A model generated the notes under the pieces. The model was not told the origin of the DNA. It made no database searches and saw nothing but the letters and a program-made list of their open reading frames with translations. Position numbers and translations under genes: made by a program. A stretch of 64,000 nt of DNA from Pontederia crassipes (taxonomy: Eukaryota; Streptophyta; Magnoliopsida; Commelinales; Pontederiaceae). Each line of letters opens with the position of its first letter. Positions within the stretch are counted from its first letter, which is position 1. The DNA is taken from the NCBI GenBank assembly GCA_030549335.1, contig CM060186.1:25459689-25523688 (forward strand), written 5' to 3'. Shown here piece after piece: positions 47,270 through 58,134 of this stretch.

Positions 47270-47900
47270 CTTTCATCTCATAGCTGGAAAGAAAGTCTTC
47301 CATTCCAAACATATGTAATTTCCCCAGCTATGGTAAAAAAACCTGCCCAAAATCAATGGAGTATTTGTATTATACTCCATATCTATGACCTCAAAATCAG
47401 TTAGGAGAAGAAAAGTTCCTACTCTTATGGGTGTGTCTTGGAGAGTATCTCTTGAGGGTTCTTCACTGATCCGTTGGCTAATTGCAAGATCATATTGGTT
47501 GGCTTATGATCTCCAAATCAAATAAGCTTCTACTCCCTTAAAAATTCCCTATCTCGAAAGGGATGGAAAAATTCTATGGTTGACATTGCTCTTTGGGGTT
47601 AATCTTGGATTGTCTAGGAAGGTTGTAAGAGATCTGAATTTGTGGCAAAGACAAATGTTTATTTGGAGATAGTAGAGTGGCTATTCTACTAATATGGCTG
47701 GTACTGTAGGTTCTACTGACCCTACCTAAAAGGTTGATTTTGTGGTGTTTGTTGATATTGCTAGCTATTGATAGATTGAGGCGAGTTTTGATCCAAGTGC
47801 CATTTGTGTAGTAAGATTGTTGATCCCCTAATTTTTTTATTCTACCCATATGGCACTAAGGCATCCATCTCTTGTGCTACCATCTCTTGAACATGGTAGG
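47270..47900 (-). pseudogene. Gag 3' end and protease remnant
   Basis: Minus-strand GDHKPTNMILQLANGSV near 47515-47460, then a damaged equivalent of 'P.ILGRPFL.T' near 47350 and VWNGRLSF near 47300. This is the order seen in the aspartic protease region of Athila/Tat elements. The catalytic DTG is not seen. The gag part 47570-47850 is too decayed to read. CACTA-3 cuts it at 47912. Confidence 0.6.
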
Positions 47901-48539
47901 CGATCCCTGATACACTACAAGAAATCTATCGATTGGCAACTTGCGGCGCTAAATTGTGGCTAAAAAATTGCCACACTTTAGCGTCGACACAGTGTCACGA
48001 AGATGGGACGCCGAAGTTCGGTATCTATTATCATCGTAATGGCACTAAGGCGTTGGACGACGTTACTAGCGTCACATGTCGACACTACTATGATGTTATG
48101 ATGGCGCAAAAAAGTGTCGTTGTGAAGCGGCAATATGCGCCGCTACTTCGGCGCTAAAGCGGCATTGCTATTGTCGACGCTATCGTGATGCCAAGTTGAC
48201 GCTAAATGAGATGTTGTTTTGATGCTAATATGGCTCTTAACCTTTTCCTTGCTATCATCAGTGGATCTACATAGACGCCAATGCGTCGCTAAATTGCGAC
48301 TCTATATAGACACCTATGTGGCGCTAAAGAGATGCAAAATATGATATCTTCATATAACAACATAGCATTTCCTTGCACAAGTTAAATTTACATATAAATT
48401 TCACATTTCATAGTATCAAGATACATCAAATTTCTATTGTGTACACGTTCAGCAAATTACACGTTACACGATCATCATATTTACATATACATTTCACATT
48501 ACACATTCTAATCACATTTGATCAAATACATATACATTC

Positions 48540-49160
48540 CCAGCCATAAATCAAATGGGTCGGCATCGAACCGGAGGTTGGGGAGGACATGTAGGAGATT
48601 GGTGACCATGACCCTGGTGCAAAGGGCAATGGAGATCGCGATGCCGATGAGGCCGGTCCCGAATACGATCTCGAGTACGGAGGTTCCCAGCATCCACTCC
48701 GGTAGGAGGGCCCGGCGGAAGGTGGAGCACGAAGGGGTTGTTGTCGAGGAGGGCGACGAGGGAGGAGGCCATAGGCCAAAGCTGGAAGGAGAGGCATCCA
48801 GCTCATTGAAGTCATGGAGGTGGAGCGACATGAACCGGAGGTTGGGGAGGATGTGCGGGAGGTCGGTGAACATGACCCTAACGCAAAGGGTGGTGGTGGC
48901 TACGACGTCGACGAGGCCGGTCCTAGAGCCGAGCTCGAGGACGCGGAGGTGTCCGACGTCTGCTCTGGTAGGAGGGTCCAACGGAAGGCAGAGAATGGAG
49001 GGGTCGTACTATGGACGAGGAGGGCAACAAGGGAGGAGGCGTCTACTCCAGTAGGGTCATTGTCAAGGAGGGCGACGAGGGGGGAGGCCATGGTCCATAG
49101 CACACGGATAAAAGAAAGCCACATAAGAGGGAGGTTTCGTGAATGCGCGGGGAGCATCAG
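48540..49160 (-). pseudogene. Captured host gene fragment: class I methyltransferase (METTL21-like), tandemly duplicated
   Basis: The minus strand reads VLELGSRTGLVDVV (SAM-binding motif I), FTDLPHILPNLRF (motif around the second acidic residue), FGLWP and, in the next frame, MASSLVALLDNN. It then repeats SVLEIVFGTGLIGIAI and NLLHVLPNLRFDAD. The order LWP..SSLVALLD...LELGSGTGL...TDLPHVLPNL is that of plant METTL21-like (Methyltransf_16) protein-lysine methyltransferases. Two copies of this piece lie head to tail (about 49120-48835 and 48815-48550), with frameshifts between parts. It is GC-rich, unlike the rest of the element, which suggests transfer from a host gene. No start region, C-terminal half or motif IV is present. 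Not a working enzyme. The source gene is not in the window. Confidence 0.7.
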
Positions 49161-49536
49161 ATAAAAGAAAGTGTTGGATTAGGTTTCGTTCTTCGGCGAG
49201 CACACGAATCGAGCTTAGTGACGCAGTATTCCCGAAGCTAATTCAACTTTAAAGTGGTGAGTGGCGCCAAATGTTGCATCACAATGTTGTGATGCTATTT
49301 AGAGGCTACTGTGATGGTGTGCAGTTATTTTTTTCTTTTAATTAAACTATGGAGAAAATTATATCTCTTAAGTCAATTAATTCTCATAATTCAATAATTA
49401 AGGAGATAAAAATATAATTTATAGATAGTTAATCTTAAAATAACTGGTTCATTTTTAAGATAGATAGTTAAGATATGATATGATATATGTTGTATGTATA
49501 TGTATGTGTAGGTATTCATATTAGATGAACTATTTT

Positions 49537-49548
<12 letters not shown>

Positions 49549-49572
<24 letters not shown>

Positions 49573-49746
49573 ATATATGTGTATATATACATATATTGAT
49601 ATAATTAGGTAATATAAACTTATATGTACTTTGGTTATCTATATATATTATTTATATTAACCAAAGTACATATAAGTTTATATTACCTAATTATATCAAT
49701 ATATGTATATATACACATATATGTTTATATATATATATATATATAT
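49549..49746. repeat. Perfect AT-rich hairpin, ~89-bp arms
   Basis: Left arm 49549-49637 and right arm 49658-49746 are reverse complements with no mismatch that I can see. The loop is about 20 bp. The outermost part is a TA run; the inner ~65 bp is unique sequence (e.g. AACTTATATGTACTTTGG). Confidence 0.85.
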
Positions 49747-49858
49747 GTTATACTATTTATATTAATAAATGTGTAGATAAATTTACATTAGCTAATCTAG
49801 CTATTAAGAAAAACTCTATCGTTTTATTCCATATTCATATACATGTATACACACACAC

Positions 49859-49898
<40 letters not shown>

Positions 49899-50010
49899 TA
49901 TATTTCTTACACTATTTATATTAATAAATGTGTACATAAGTTTATGTTAGACAATCTAACTACTAAGAAAAACCCTATCGTTTTAATCCATATTGTTATA
50001 TATTTTTATA
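49747..50010. repeat. Direct duplication of ~95 bp
   Basis: ACTATTTATATTAATAAATG followed by TGTA(G/C)ATAA... occurs at about 49750-49842 and again at 49910-50005, with the shared block CTATCGTTTTA. The spacer contains a CA/TA microsatellite. Confidence 0.7.
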
Positions 50011-50513
50011 TATACACATATTCATTATATCAATATATGTATATATACTCAATGATGTGATGCTAAAGCAATGCTAAATCATAGCTAAAACAAATAGCGA
50101 CTCATTAGTGTCGTCACGATGCCAACATCATGAGATGCCGATATAGCATCAGTAACGGACAGCGCTAAATCGACACTGTAGTGGCTCTAACTTAGCATTG
50201 ACAAAGTTTGTGGAGCTAAGGATACGCTAATTTATGTTGCATTAGCGTCAGTGAGGAAGTTGATGCTATTTTCATGCCATGACGACTCCATTACGCCTCT
50301 ACGATGAAGCTAAATATTTGTAATAATTTTTATTATATACATATATTTCAATTATTGTAAGAAAATTATGTCACTTAATGAACCCTCATTTTTCCATGAT
50401 TAATAATATAGGAATAATTTATCTATAATTAAGATATGATATATTAAAATATGATTGACATGTGTGCATGTACATGCATACAAACATACATACATATATA
50501 TATAGAGAGAGAA

Positions 50514-51556
50514 AGGAATATTAGGGTGCATACACACTTAGGTGCATGCAATTCATCACAACCGACAGATGCAGCATTGACGAATAGAATCAAGGCGCTT
50601 AAACAAAATGTTGATTGCCTTGAACTGAACCGGATGCATGCAACGGTTCACAATCCCTCTCGACCAGATGCTTCACGATGGGTGGTTCACGACTCGCTGG
50701 TGCAACAGCAAAGGGGGGGCATATATCGGCCCCCTTCTGCGACCTCATACGAGTTCGTAGAGAGGGGGGGCTGATGTCTCCCCTTTCGCACTCGTCGGTG
50801 CGGAAGCAACAAAGGGGGCATCAGCCCCCTCACCCCCATCTGTGACCTCCCGATGACAACAACGAGGGGGGCTGACACCACAATTTGTGCTTGCCAGTGA
50901 CAACAAGGAGGGGGGCTGATGCCCCCATTTGTGCTCGTCAGTGACAACAAGGAGGAGGACGTCGGCCCCCCTTTGCACTTGCTAGCGCGACAACAAGGAG
51001 GGGGGCGTCGGCCCCCCTTTGCGACCTCACCGGCGACAACAAGGAGGGGGCATCGGTCCCCCTCTGTGCCCTCACCGGCAAGGTCGCAGAGGGGGGACCG
51101 ACCCCCCCCCCCCCCTCCCCCTTTTGCGCTCTTTGGCACGGAAGCAAAAATGGGGGCATCGGCCCCCTCTACGACCTCGCCAGCAAGGTCACAGAGGGGG
51201 CCGACGATCTCCTTTGTGCTTGCCAGCGCGATAGCAAAGAGGGAGGGGGTGACACCCACCCTTTCGCTCATCGGTGTGGCGGGCGAAATTGATGCTTGAA
51301 GGAGAGAGACGCCAGCGTTGAAGGAGGTCATGGGCGATCGAGATGGGAAAAGATGTGAGAGAGAGGAGATTGGAATCGGTTGAGATGGGTGAAAGAGATG
51401 AGATGAGAAGCGGCAGCCATTTTTGTAAATTGGGTTTAGGTTTAGACCAAGTAGATTAAATCTCAACTGTTATAACTAAAATAATTTTAATCTGATGGCT
51501 CAGATGATGTGATCGCACCTGTATGCACCTAAGTGTGTATGCACCCTAATATTCCT
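50514..51556. mobile_element. TIR element with GC-rich tandem-repeat core, nested in CACTA-3
   Basis: Perfect 34-bp terminal inverted repeats: 50514-50547 (begins AGGAATATTAGGGTGCAT) and 51523-51556. No clear TSD. The core 50700-51250 is an array of about 50-bp units of the form 'ACAACAAGGAGGGGGGC', 'TCGGCCCCC(C/T)TTTG'. The long minus-strand open frame through it (51466-50687) is a product of the repeat and encodes Gly/Pro/Ser repeats. Superfamily uncertain; the TIR length would suit a MULE-like MITE. Confidence 0.65.
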
Positions 51557-52339
51557 CATATATATAGTAGATTGTTAACATTCTTTCTTTTTATATATAA
51601 AGTACACACACATACATATATATATATATGTATGTATGTATATATGTGTGTGTATGTATGTATGTATATATGTGTGTGTGTGAGCATATATATTTGTATT
51701 TGTGCTTATATACATCTATAATTACTATATATGTATATTTGTATGTATGTACATATTTGTAGGTAACATATATATTTAGGAATATTTAATCTATTTATTC
51801 ATTAAACTATAGTATTGGTAACATATATAGTTACACAAATTAACATTACCTAATTAAATACAAATCAATATAGGTATATACATTATGTTCTATTTAAATA
51901 TATATGCATGTGTTCTTCTAACATGTTTGAGCGACATCGGGGATGCAGTAGCGACACAATGAAATAGTGTCACTTGAGCTGCACAATAGCGTAGCACAAT
52001 TTTGATGCCACTATTGCCTCCTAAAGTAGTGTCGACTTAGCATCGCATAGAAGGTGACGCTAATTTAGTGTCGCACCTTGTCGATGCCAAAAAAGTGGTA
52101 TAATCTACCACGCATTTCTTAGTTTCGACGCATGATAATTGTAGTGATGTAGCATCACGATGGTGCCACTTTTAGCGCCGACACGACATAATGCCAATGC
52201 GACGCTAAATATATGCTATTGAGAGGTACTTAGCGTCTCATTTCTTCGACCTGATGCCATCATTATTAGATGCTATTGGCGCGTTATAGGATTTGAGTAG
52301 CTAATTCACGCTTCTATTTGGCAAATTTCTTGTAGTGGT

Positions 52340-53060
52340 AATTCGTAGTAATGTGGAATTGTGAATCACATTTCAGACACTCCATGGGCATATAATTATG
52401 AGGGCATATTCAATCGAGAAGAAACCTAACTTAGCAATTGTGCCTAGATTCAAGTTATTCTTTTTCATTACTTTTAAACAGTCCCTTCCACCTTATTAGT
52501 GAATTGTTCTCAACTTTTTGTGCCTAAAATCATGTCATTTGGGACTTTCTTCAATTTTCTTTATCTTGCATTCTATAGTTAAAGGAGACCCTTTTCAATT
52601 AGCTCATAACCTTAATGAGCATTCTTTGTTATGAATGTATCCTAGCTACAAAGTCCAAGCGATTTTTGAATTGTGGGGGTCAACCCACTATAGAAGGTTT
52701 GAACTATTATTTATGTCTTAAAACAATTGTACACACATTCTTAACATATCCTTAAATCTTTTCAAAACTTCATGGATTGCTTCATTATCCCATTGCAAGA
52801 AGGATGTGATCTGATTTTTCATCCCCACTATCTTCTCTGGAGAAAAAAAATTGGACAAAACATGTATGATTAGTTGAACCCATGTCCATATAGTTTGTTC
52901 AATAGATGTTAGAGAAACTTTGATTGTATTCTTATCTTATTACACTTGAGGGTTTCTCAAATTTCTAGAATGATAATCGGATGTTGGTTGGGGTCTTTAC
53001 AAATAGTCTTTCAAATTGATTTTGCCCCAATACAAAAATTAAGACCGCCTTTAATTGGAA
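52340..53060 (-). pseudogene. Gypsy gag remnant
   Basis: Minus-strand NQITSFLQWDNEAIHEVLKR then FKDMLRMC near 52800-52735 matches the 'ITSF.Q...ESL.EAWERFKDMLR.CP' core of Athila/Tat gag. Stops occur soon after. It lies upstream of protease in the correct order once CACTA-3 is removed. Confidence 0.65.
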
Positions 53061-53226
53061 ATTGTTGGCATGTACATCAAGTGGAACAATCGCAACAGTA
53101 GTAGGTGTACAAAATTCTTTTACTACATGATAGTGATATTTGGGAGGTTGAGTGATAACTTGCGGATTTTTTGGTCAAACTTGAGATTTTTCAATTTTTG
53201 GTTCAACTCCCTAATTCACTTTCTAC

Positions 53227-55766
53227 TGCAAGTATACAAGTCAATTGTAGTAACCCTAAATATCGTATCCACAGTGATTTGAAGTCCTAGACTACCTAAA
53301 AACAATTTAGACTAATCCTATTTAAAGTGGCAAAAATAGATTTTTTTTTAAAGGAAGTGAAAACATATTTTTAGAAGTATGCATAATGATAACTGTTTTG
53401 AGGTTTCTGAAAAGTTAACTAAACTGAGTTATAAATGCTAATCTAGAGTCTAAAAGGGTTTATCTATCAATGAGGAAGGTCCTCCTAGGAATTGGGGTTC
53501 ATCTAATTTAATTATGGATGGAAATGAACAAGTTATCATTTTCTAGTCAAATCCAATTCAACTTTCAATATGGCTATTTTCACAGCTCAACTAGACCAGA
53601 ACTAAATAATATATTATCATATAATTGTTAGCCAAGTTGAATTAGAAGAGGATCCCCACTGAAAATCAAGTTATCACTATGTTCAATCCAAGTCACTTTG
53701 CTGATTTTTTTGGCAATTCAATCAAATTTGAAATGATAACTTCTAAATTGCACTTTGAAAATGAAGGGAATGCTTCAATCTACTAAACAGGGATGAAATC
53801 AATCCAATATTAATGCAAGTGTTCCTTGGTTTATCTCTAAACTATAAGAGGACTTTGATTCAACCTCTCAGCTGCAATTAAAAATGAAGTCCACACTTAA
53901 CATTAGATAATTGGAACCAATATGCATAGAATCTCAAGTTTGGGAAATCAGAAATTGTCATTGCTCCTTGGCTCATCTCTGAATCTCAAGGAAGGCCTTA
54001 AAACCATCTTTCAATGGTGGATTAAAGTGGGGCTTAACAATGGACAATCAGATTTTCTGAATTCAGGAAAACAGAATTTAGCAACTCATTCAAATCAGAA
54101 AAGTTCATGGTAATTACAGATTTGAATCATAGATGTGTCAAATTATCTTAATTCATTTCTGAACTAGATTGGAACATATGATAACCTCTTAGTTGTTCAA
54201 TTGATTCAATTCCAAAATGACAATCAGATTCAAACAGCTCTGAAAAATCAGAAATCAGAATTGGGGAAAACAGAAATCAGAATTCAGAAAATCAGCAATC
54301 TCAATTGGATTAGAACCTAAACATTTGGCATTGATTCTTAATTCATTTCTGAACAAGATTAGGTCAAATGACAACTTCTCAGTTGTAGATGCAATTATGA
54401 CCTTACAAAGACAAAATCAGGTTCATATGAAATAGAAAATCAGAAATCAGGTTTGATATCAATGCAGGAATTCAGTCTTGTCGACATTCATCCAAAATTA
54501 ACTTAGAATACTACCTTATCCTAGAAGGCATGAGATTTAGCTCCTCATATTTACAAAGTTTGATACAAAATGTAGTAAAGAACAGAAGTGATTCATCCTT
54601 GAATGAGGGTTGTTCTGCAAAAATCAACTCAGCTCCTCTCCACTTCAGCTCCAACCAGCTTCCTGTCCAGCAGCCCTCCAAATGGAGGCTCTCCTTTTTC
54701 CTCCAGATTTTCTAGCTTATATATGACTCTTGTCCACCCTTGGATGCAGATGAGAAGGTTCCCTTGTGCCTTGATCATGACAAGTGTCCTGGTCCAGAAA
54801 ATTATCTACAGTGACAGCTTTTTGGACAGCCAAAAAGCAAGTGGTCCCCCCTCTTTTTCCCTCTTTGTGCAGCCCTCTTTTCCCTGGTAGAAAGGATAGG
54901 ATAGTAAACATCAAAGTTCTCAAATAAGAAATAAACAAATATGGATTAGGACAACATATATATTAGCTTAATTATTGAATGCAACTTGGTGTTGTGCAGG
55001 ATAAAAACCAATATAAAAAATAATAGTTTTGGAACCTAGAATGATAACTTTGCATATATCATGGAAAATGTCCAAATATAAGTGGTTCAAATCATTGAAG
55101 GCATCAAATGGATTAGGATGGCAAGTGAATGAGGTCAGAAATCAAATGCGGATAAGATTTCATAGGATTGATAACTTGGATGCCAAAACGATAACTTAAA
55201 TGCCTTAAAAATGATAACTTGTCATAACTTTGGTTGTGGTTATCCAAATGTGATTAAATTTGAACAGCAATGAGTTAAGACAATAATATAATGGTTGCCT
55301 AAGGCCTTGGTGCAGAATTGATAGTTTTGCATGTCACAATGACAGTTTTGCCCTTTAACGATAACTTGGCATTGGAAAAATGATAACTTGTTCAAATGGA
55401 TTTAAAACTTCGTACAAGTTGAGATATGATCATCCAAATATGATTCATTCATGATAGTAATAGATTTAGGGCAAGAAAATCATTGAAAATCATTTCACTC
55501 AAAATAATGATAACTTGACATATAGGAGTGATAACTTGTCCTAAAAATGATAACTTGGCATAGAATTAAAATATTTATGGATTTTGGCATTTCAGAACCT
55601 CTATGCTCATGGAATTAGGTATAAAATGAGGAAGATCAACTAGTTATCACAATCTATGCATTTCAAACATAATTGGCCAAAAGTTGGATAAAATAGGGAT
55701 TCGATAGGGGTGAAATGCATCTAAAATGGGATAAAAACCTATAATGATCAGCTAGTGATCACTACA
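53227..55766 (-). repeat. 5' LTR of the Athila/Tat-type element
   Basis: The minus-strand 5' end reads TGTAGTGATCACTAGCTG (55766). A TATA box (TATATAA, minus) is at 54718-54724. The 3' end has CACTGTGGATACGATATT and ACTTGTATACTTGCA (53275-53227), the usual end of these LTRs. The U3 part (55140-55560) repeats TGATAACTTG. Both edges are inferred from TG/CA dinucleotides and neighbours, because a second copy is not present. Confidence 0.6.
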
Positions 55767-57700
55767 TCTTTTACTTTACATGCACATGACTAAAAGACTT
55801 CCATGTGAGTTGTCCTAGACAAGCTTTTCAACTTTTATTAAGGGTTCATGCAGCTCTTGACATCATGGTGGATCAAGTCAAGTCCGAAGGGTGTTTATGA
55901 CCCACACTTCTAAAACTTGTAAGGATTATATGCTACTCCGAAAGTTGGGTACTTAAAATTCAATACTTGTGAACTTGTAGTCTTGAACAATCGGAACACA
56001 CATGGCTTTCCACAATTTGTAGCTTTTATCTTAAGATTTAATGAGCATCCATCCCTTTAAGATGGGGTGGATGTTCCTTCCTACATTTCTAGCCGTCAAA
56101 TATATGATAGATCAACACTCCACATTGAAAACCCTCTTAGGAACAATTTAACGGGGTGTTCAGCAGATGATGAGGTTCGGCGTTGTTGGTTGCGAGGGGA
56201 GGAGAACCTCGGTCGAATGTTGGGGAAAAAATGTGCTCCGATCTCTGCATTTTGTACCCTAGGACTGACCTCCACTGTCACCGCACTCGACCTCCTTGCC
56301 TGCTTGGTCGTCATTTCATTGTCACGGCACTCGAACTCAACCGGTCGCCTGCCATCGCAGCCCTCAAAATTGTTCGCTATTGCCGACTAAATGACTCTAC
56401 TCCTCACCTCTTCCCTTCTCGATCACGACCGATGGAACTCCTCACTTCTTCATCCTGTGTTCTACGCCTTTGCTGCCCTCGTGCTTGCTCGGAACTCACC
56501 CATCGACTCCTCCTAATCTCGTTGCAACTCATACCTCGCCGTCCTCTCCAACTGAGCTCCTCATCTCTCTGCCCGCCCGAGTCGCTTCTGCTCCGCCCTG
56601 CCGCCCAGATTTTTTCAGACCTCGTCGTACCCCGTCTCTTCTTAGAACTTGCCGCAGCTTGCCAGAACCGCCCGCAGCCCATCGGACTCCACCACTCCTC
56701 AGAACTTGTCATTGCGGGCCGGTTTTGATTCTTTTTTCTTTGTTAAAATGTGAATCATTTTTTTCTATTTGGACCACTGAGGGTGAGCCGACTTTCATCG
56801 TTGGCCATCCATCATGGGCGCTGTGATAGAAAGGAGTGTCCATTCCATTTTAAAGGGGTGGACACCTTTTATCTTATTACATAATTATCTATCTTTTGAG
56901 GCTTCAATTTAACTCATAAGGTCAAAAAGGCTATTTAACATTAACTCAAATCATGAAATAAAAAATTTTCAAAAAATCATGTGAACTTTGGTCGGGCAGG
57001 GTGAATCCAAGGCCGAGTTGCTTACGAGCTTGGGCTGAGCAAAACAAGCTCATTCTGAGTTACTTTTATTTCTTTTTCCTATAACTTTCCATGTAAACAT
57101 GGGCGATCTACCAAATTATGTTTTCTCTACTTATCTAAGATGGGAACCTGGATCGGGTTTCACAGCGCTTGGGCCGAGTCATGGGTCAAATACCGAACAA
57201 TCAAAAATTCATTTTCTTACTCTAACAAAATTTGTATGGGATTATACGAAATTCAGGTAGAAGGAATGCCCGAATGAGACTTTTATTTTTCTATTTGGAA
57301 CCCAAGTTGAGTTTATGGACAATGCGGGCTGGGTCAAACACAAAGCCTCCTATTGTAATTCTCATATTTAAATAACTAATTATTATTCTTATCTTTTAAT
57401 TTTCAAAATAAAATAATATTATCTTAATCCTAGAATATTTATAAACATAAAACTCTTAATTTCACTCCTATTAGTGGTCCTTTAGAACTTAAACTTATGA
57501 TTAGGTTGAGTTTAAATTTAAATATCTAATCCTAATCTAATCACAACTTATAGTTCTACTAGGACTTATACTTTCTTCTTTCTTATTCCTTCTCTAACTA
57601 TTCTTTTGTTCCTTCCAAATTTTAGTTATCCTTAATAAACCCTACATTTTTATTTATTTTAATTATAAAAAAATATTTTTGAAAAATTCAGGGTCTTACA
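55767..57700 (-). repeat. 3' LTR of the LARD-like element, left-truncated
   Basis: Matches 58640-60522 except for an 832-bp insertion at 56034-56865. About 500 bp present at the left of the other LTR (58135-58640) is missing here. The break coincides with the end of the Athila-type LTR. Confidence 0.75.
56034..56865. mobile_element. MULE-like insertion with GC-rich core in one LTR
   Basis: The 11-bp sequence CTTTTATCTTA occurs on both sides (56023-56033 and 56866-56876), and the insertion is absent from the sister LTR. Inverted ends: CATCCATCCCTTTAAGATGG near 56045 and, reversed, GTCCACCCCTTTAAAATGG near 56845-56863. The left TIR starts about 8 bp inside the duplication. The core (56170-56740) is C-rich and coding-like in composition, with open frames on both strands and no domain I recognise. 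A 9-11 bp TSD fits Mutator-like elements. Confidence 0.65.
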
Positions 57701-58134
57701 TTATTATCCCCTTGAAAAAAATCACCCTTGAGTTTTGATCTTAATGGAAATTTGCTAATTATTCTTGGTAACCTCAATGACTTTACTATTTTTACTTGTC
57801 TTATTTCTTAGCTCATGCTTTTACTACGATATCCTTCTTCTCTCCTAATATTACTCATGCTAATGAGTCATAATACCATTAATAAACTAGTCATGCCAAG
57901 TACCTTCATTGCCCTCATGTATATCTTCAGCTTCCTATTTCATACTATGACCATGTCCTAACCATGTCTTATCTACAAGTGTAATACTAATTCATTCAAT
58001 TAGAAAATATACGCCAAATCAAAATTTTCTTAACTTACATTGGATGGCATGGCAGTTGTTCGTAATGCTTTGCACATGGATGTTTAATTAAATTTAACCT
58101 AAGAAAGACATAGGACTTCAACTCTCATACCAAT
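57701..58134 (-). other. Internal region of the LARD-like element
   Basis: Minus-strand PBS at 58121-58132 and PPT at 57701-57720. Nothing recognisable lies between them; no open frame of note. Confidence 0.7.

Larger units (their letters stand above)
47913..52337. mobile_element. CACTA-3: gene-capturing CACTA element
   Basis: 4425 bp, from CACTACAAGAAATCTATCG to the inverse ...AAATTTCTTGTAGTG. Flanking triplets are ATA and GTA, an imperfect 3-bp TSD. The sub-terminal regions (47930-48330, 50050-50310, 51940-52330) repeat TTAGCG(T/C)CG and GCGCTAAA-type units, different from CACTA-1/2, so it is a different family. I find no transposase. It carries a duplicated methyltransferase fragment (48540-49160), a perfect AT hairpin (49549-49746), a ~165-bp duplication and a GC-rich TIR element (50514-51556). 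It sits in the gag/protease region of the Athila-type element. Confidence 0.85.
40440..55766 (-). mobile_element. Decayed Athila/Tat-type Ty3 element, split by two CACTA elements
   Basis: In minus-strand order: LTR (55766-53227), gag remnant (53060-52340), CACTA-3 insertion, gag/protease (47900-47270), RT (46800-45980), RNase H (45980-45480), integrase (45480-44431), CACTA-2 insertion, integrase tail (40782-40440). This is the canonical gypsy order, so the parts belong together. All frames are broken. The expected left (3') LTR is not recognisable between 39956 and 40440. The right end cuts into the LTR of another element at 55766/55767. Confidence 0.8.

Noticed and set aside
48518-49054. 178-codon plus-strand open frame over the methyltransferase fragment
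   Set aside because: Antisense shadow of GC-rich sequence; the minus strand carries the recognisable motifs.
50687-51466. 259-codon minus-strand open frame
   Set aside because: It is a translation of a GC-rich tandem DNA array; frames are open on both strands and the peptide is only repeats.
56183-56728. 181-codon frame in the MULE-like insertion
   Set aside because: C-rich, open in several frames at once; no recognisable domain, so not called a gene.
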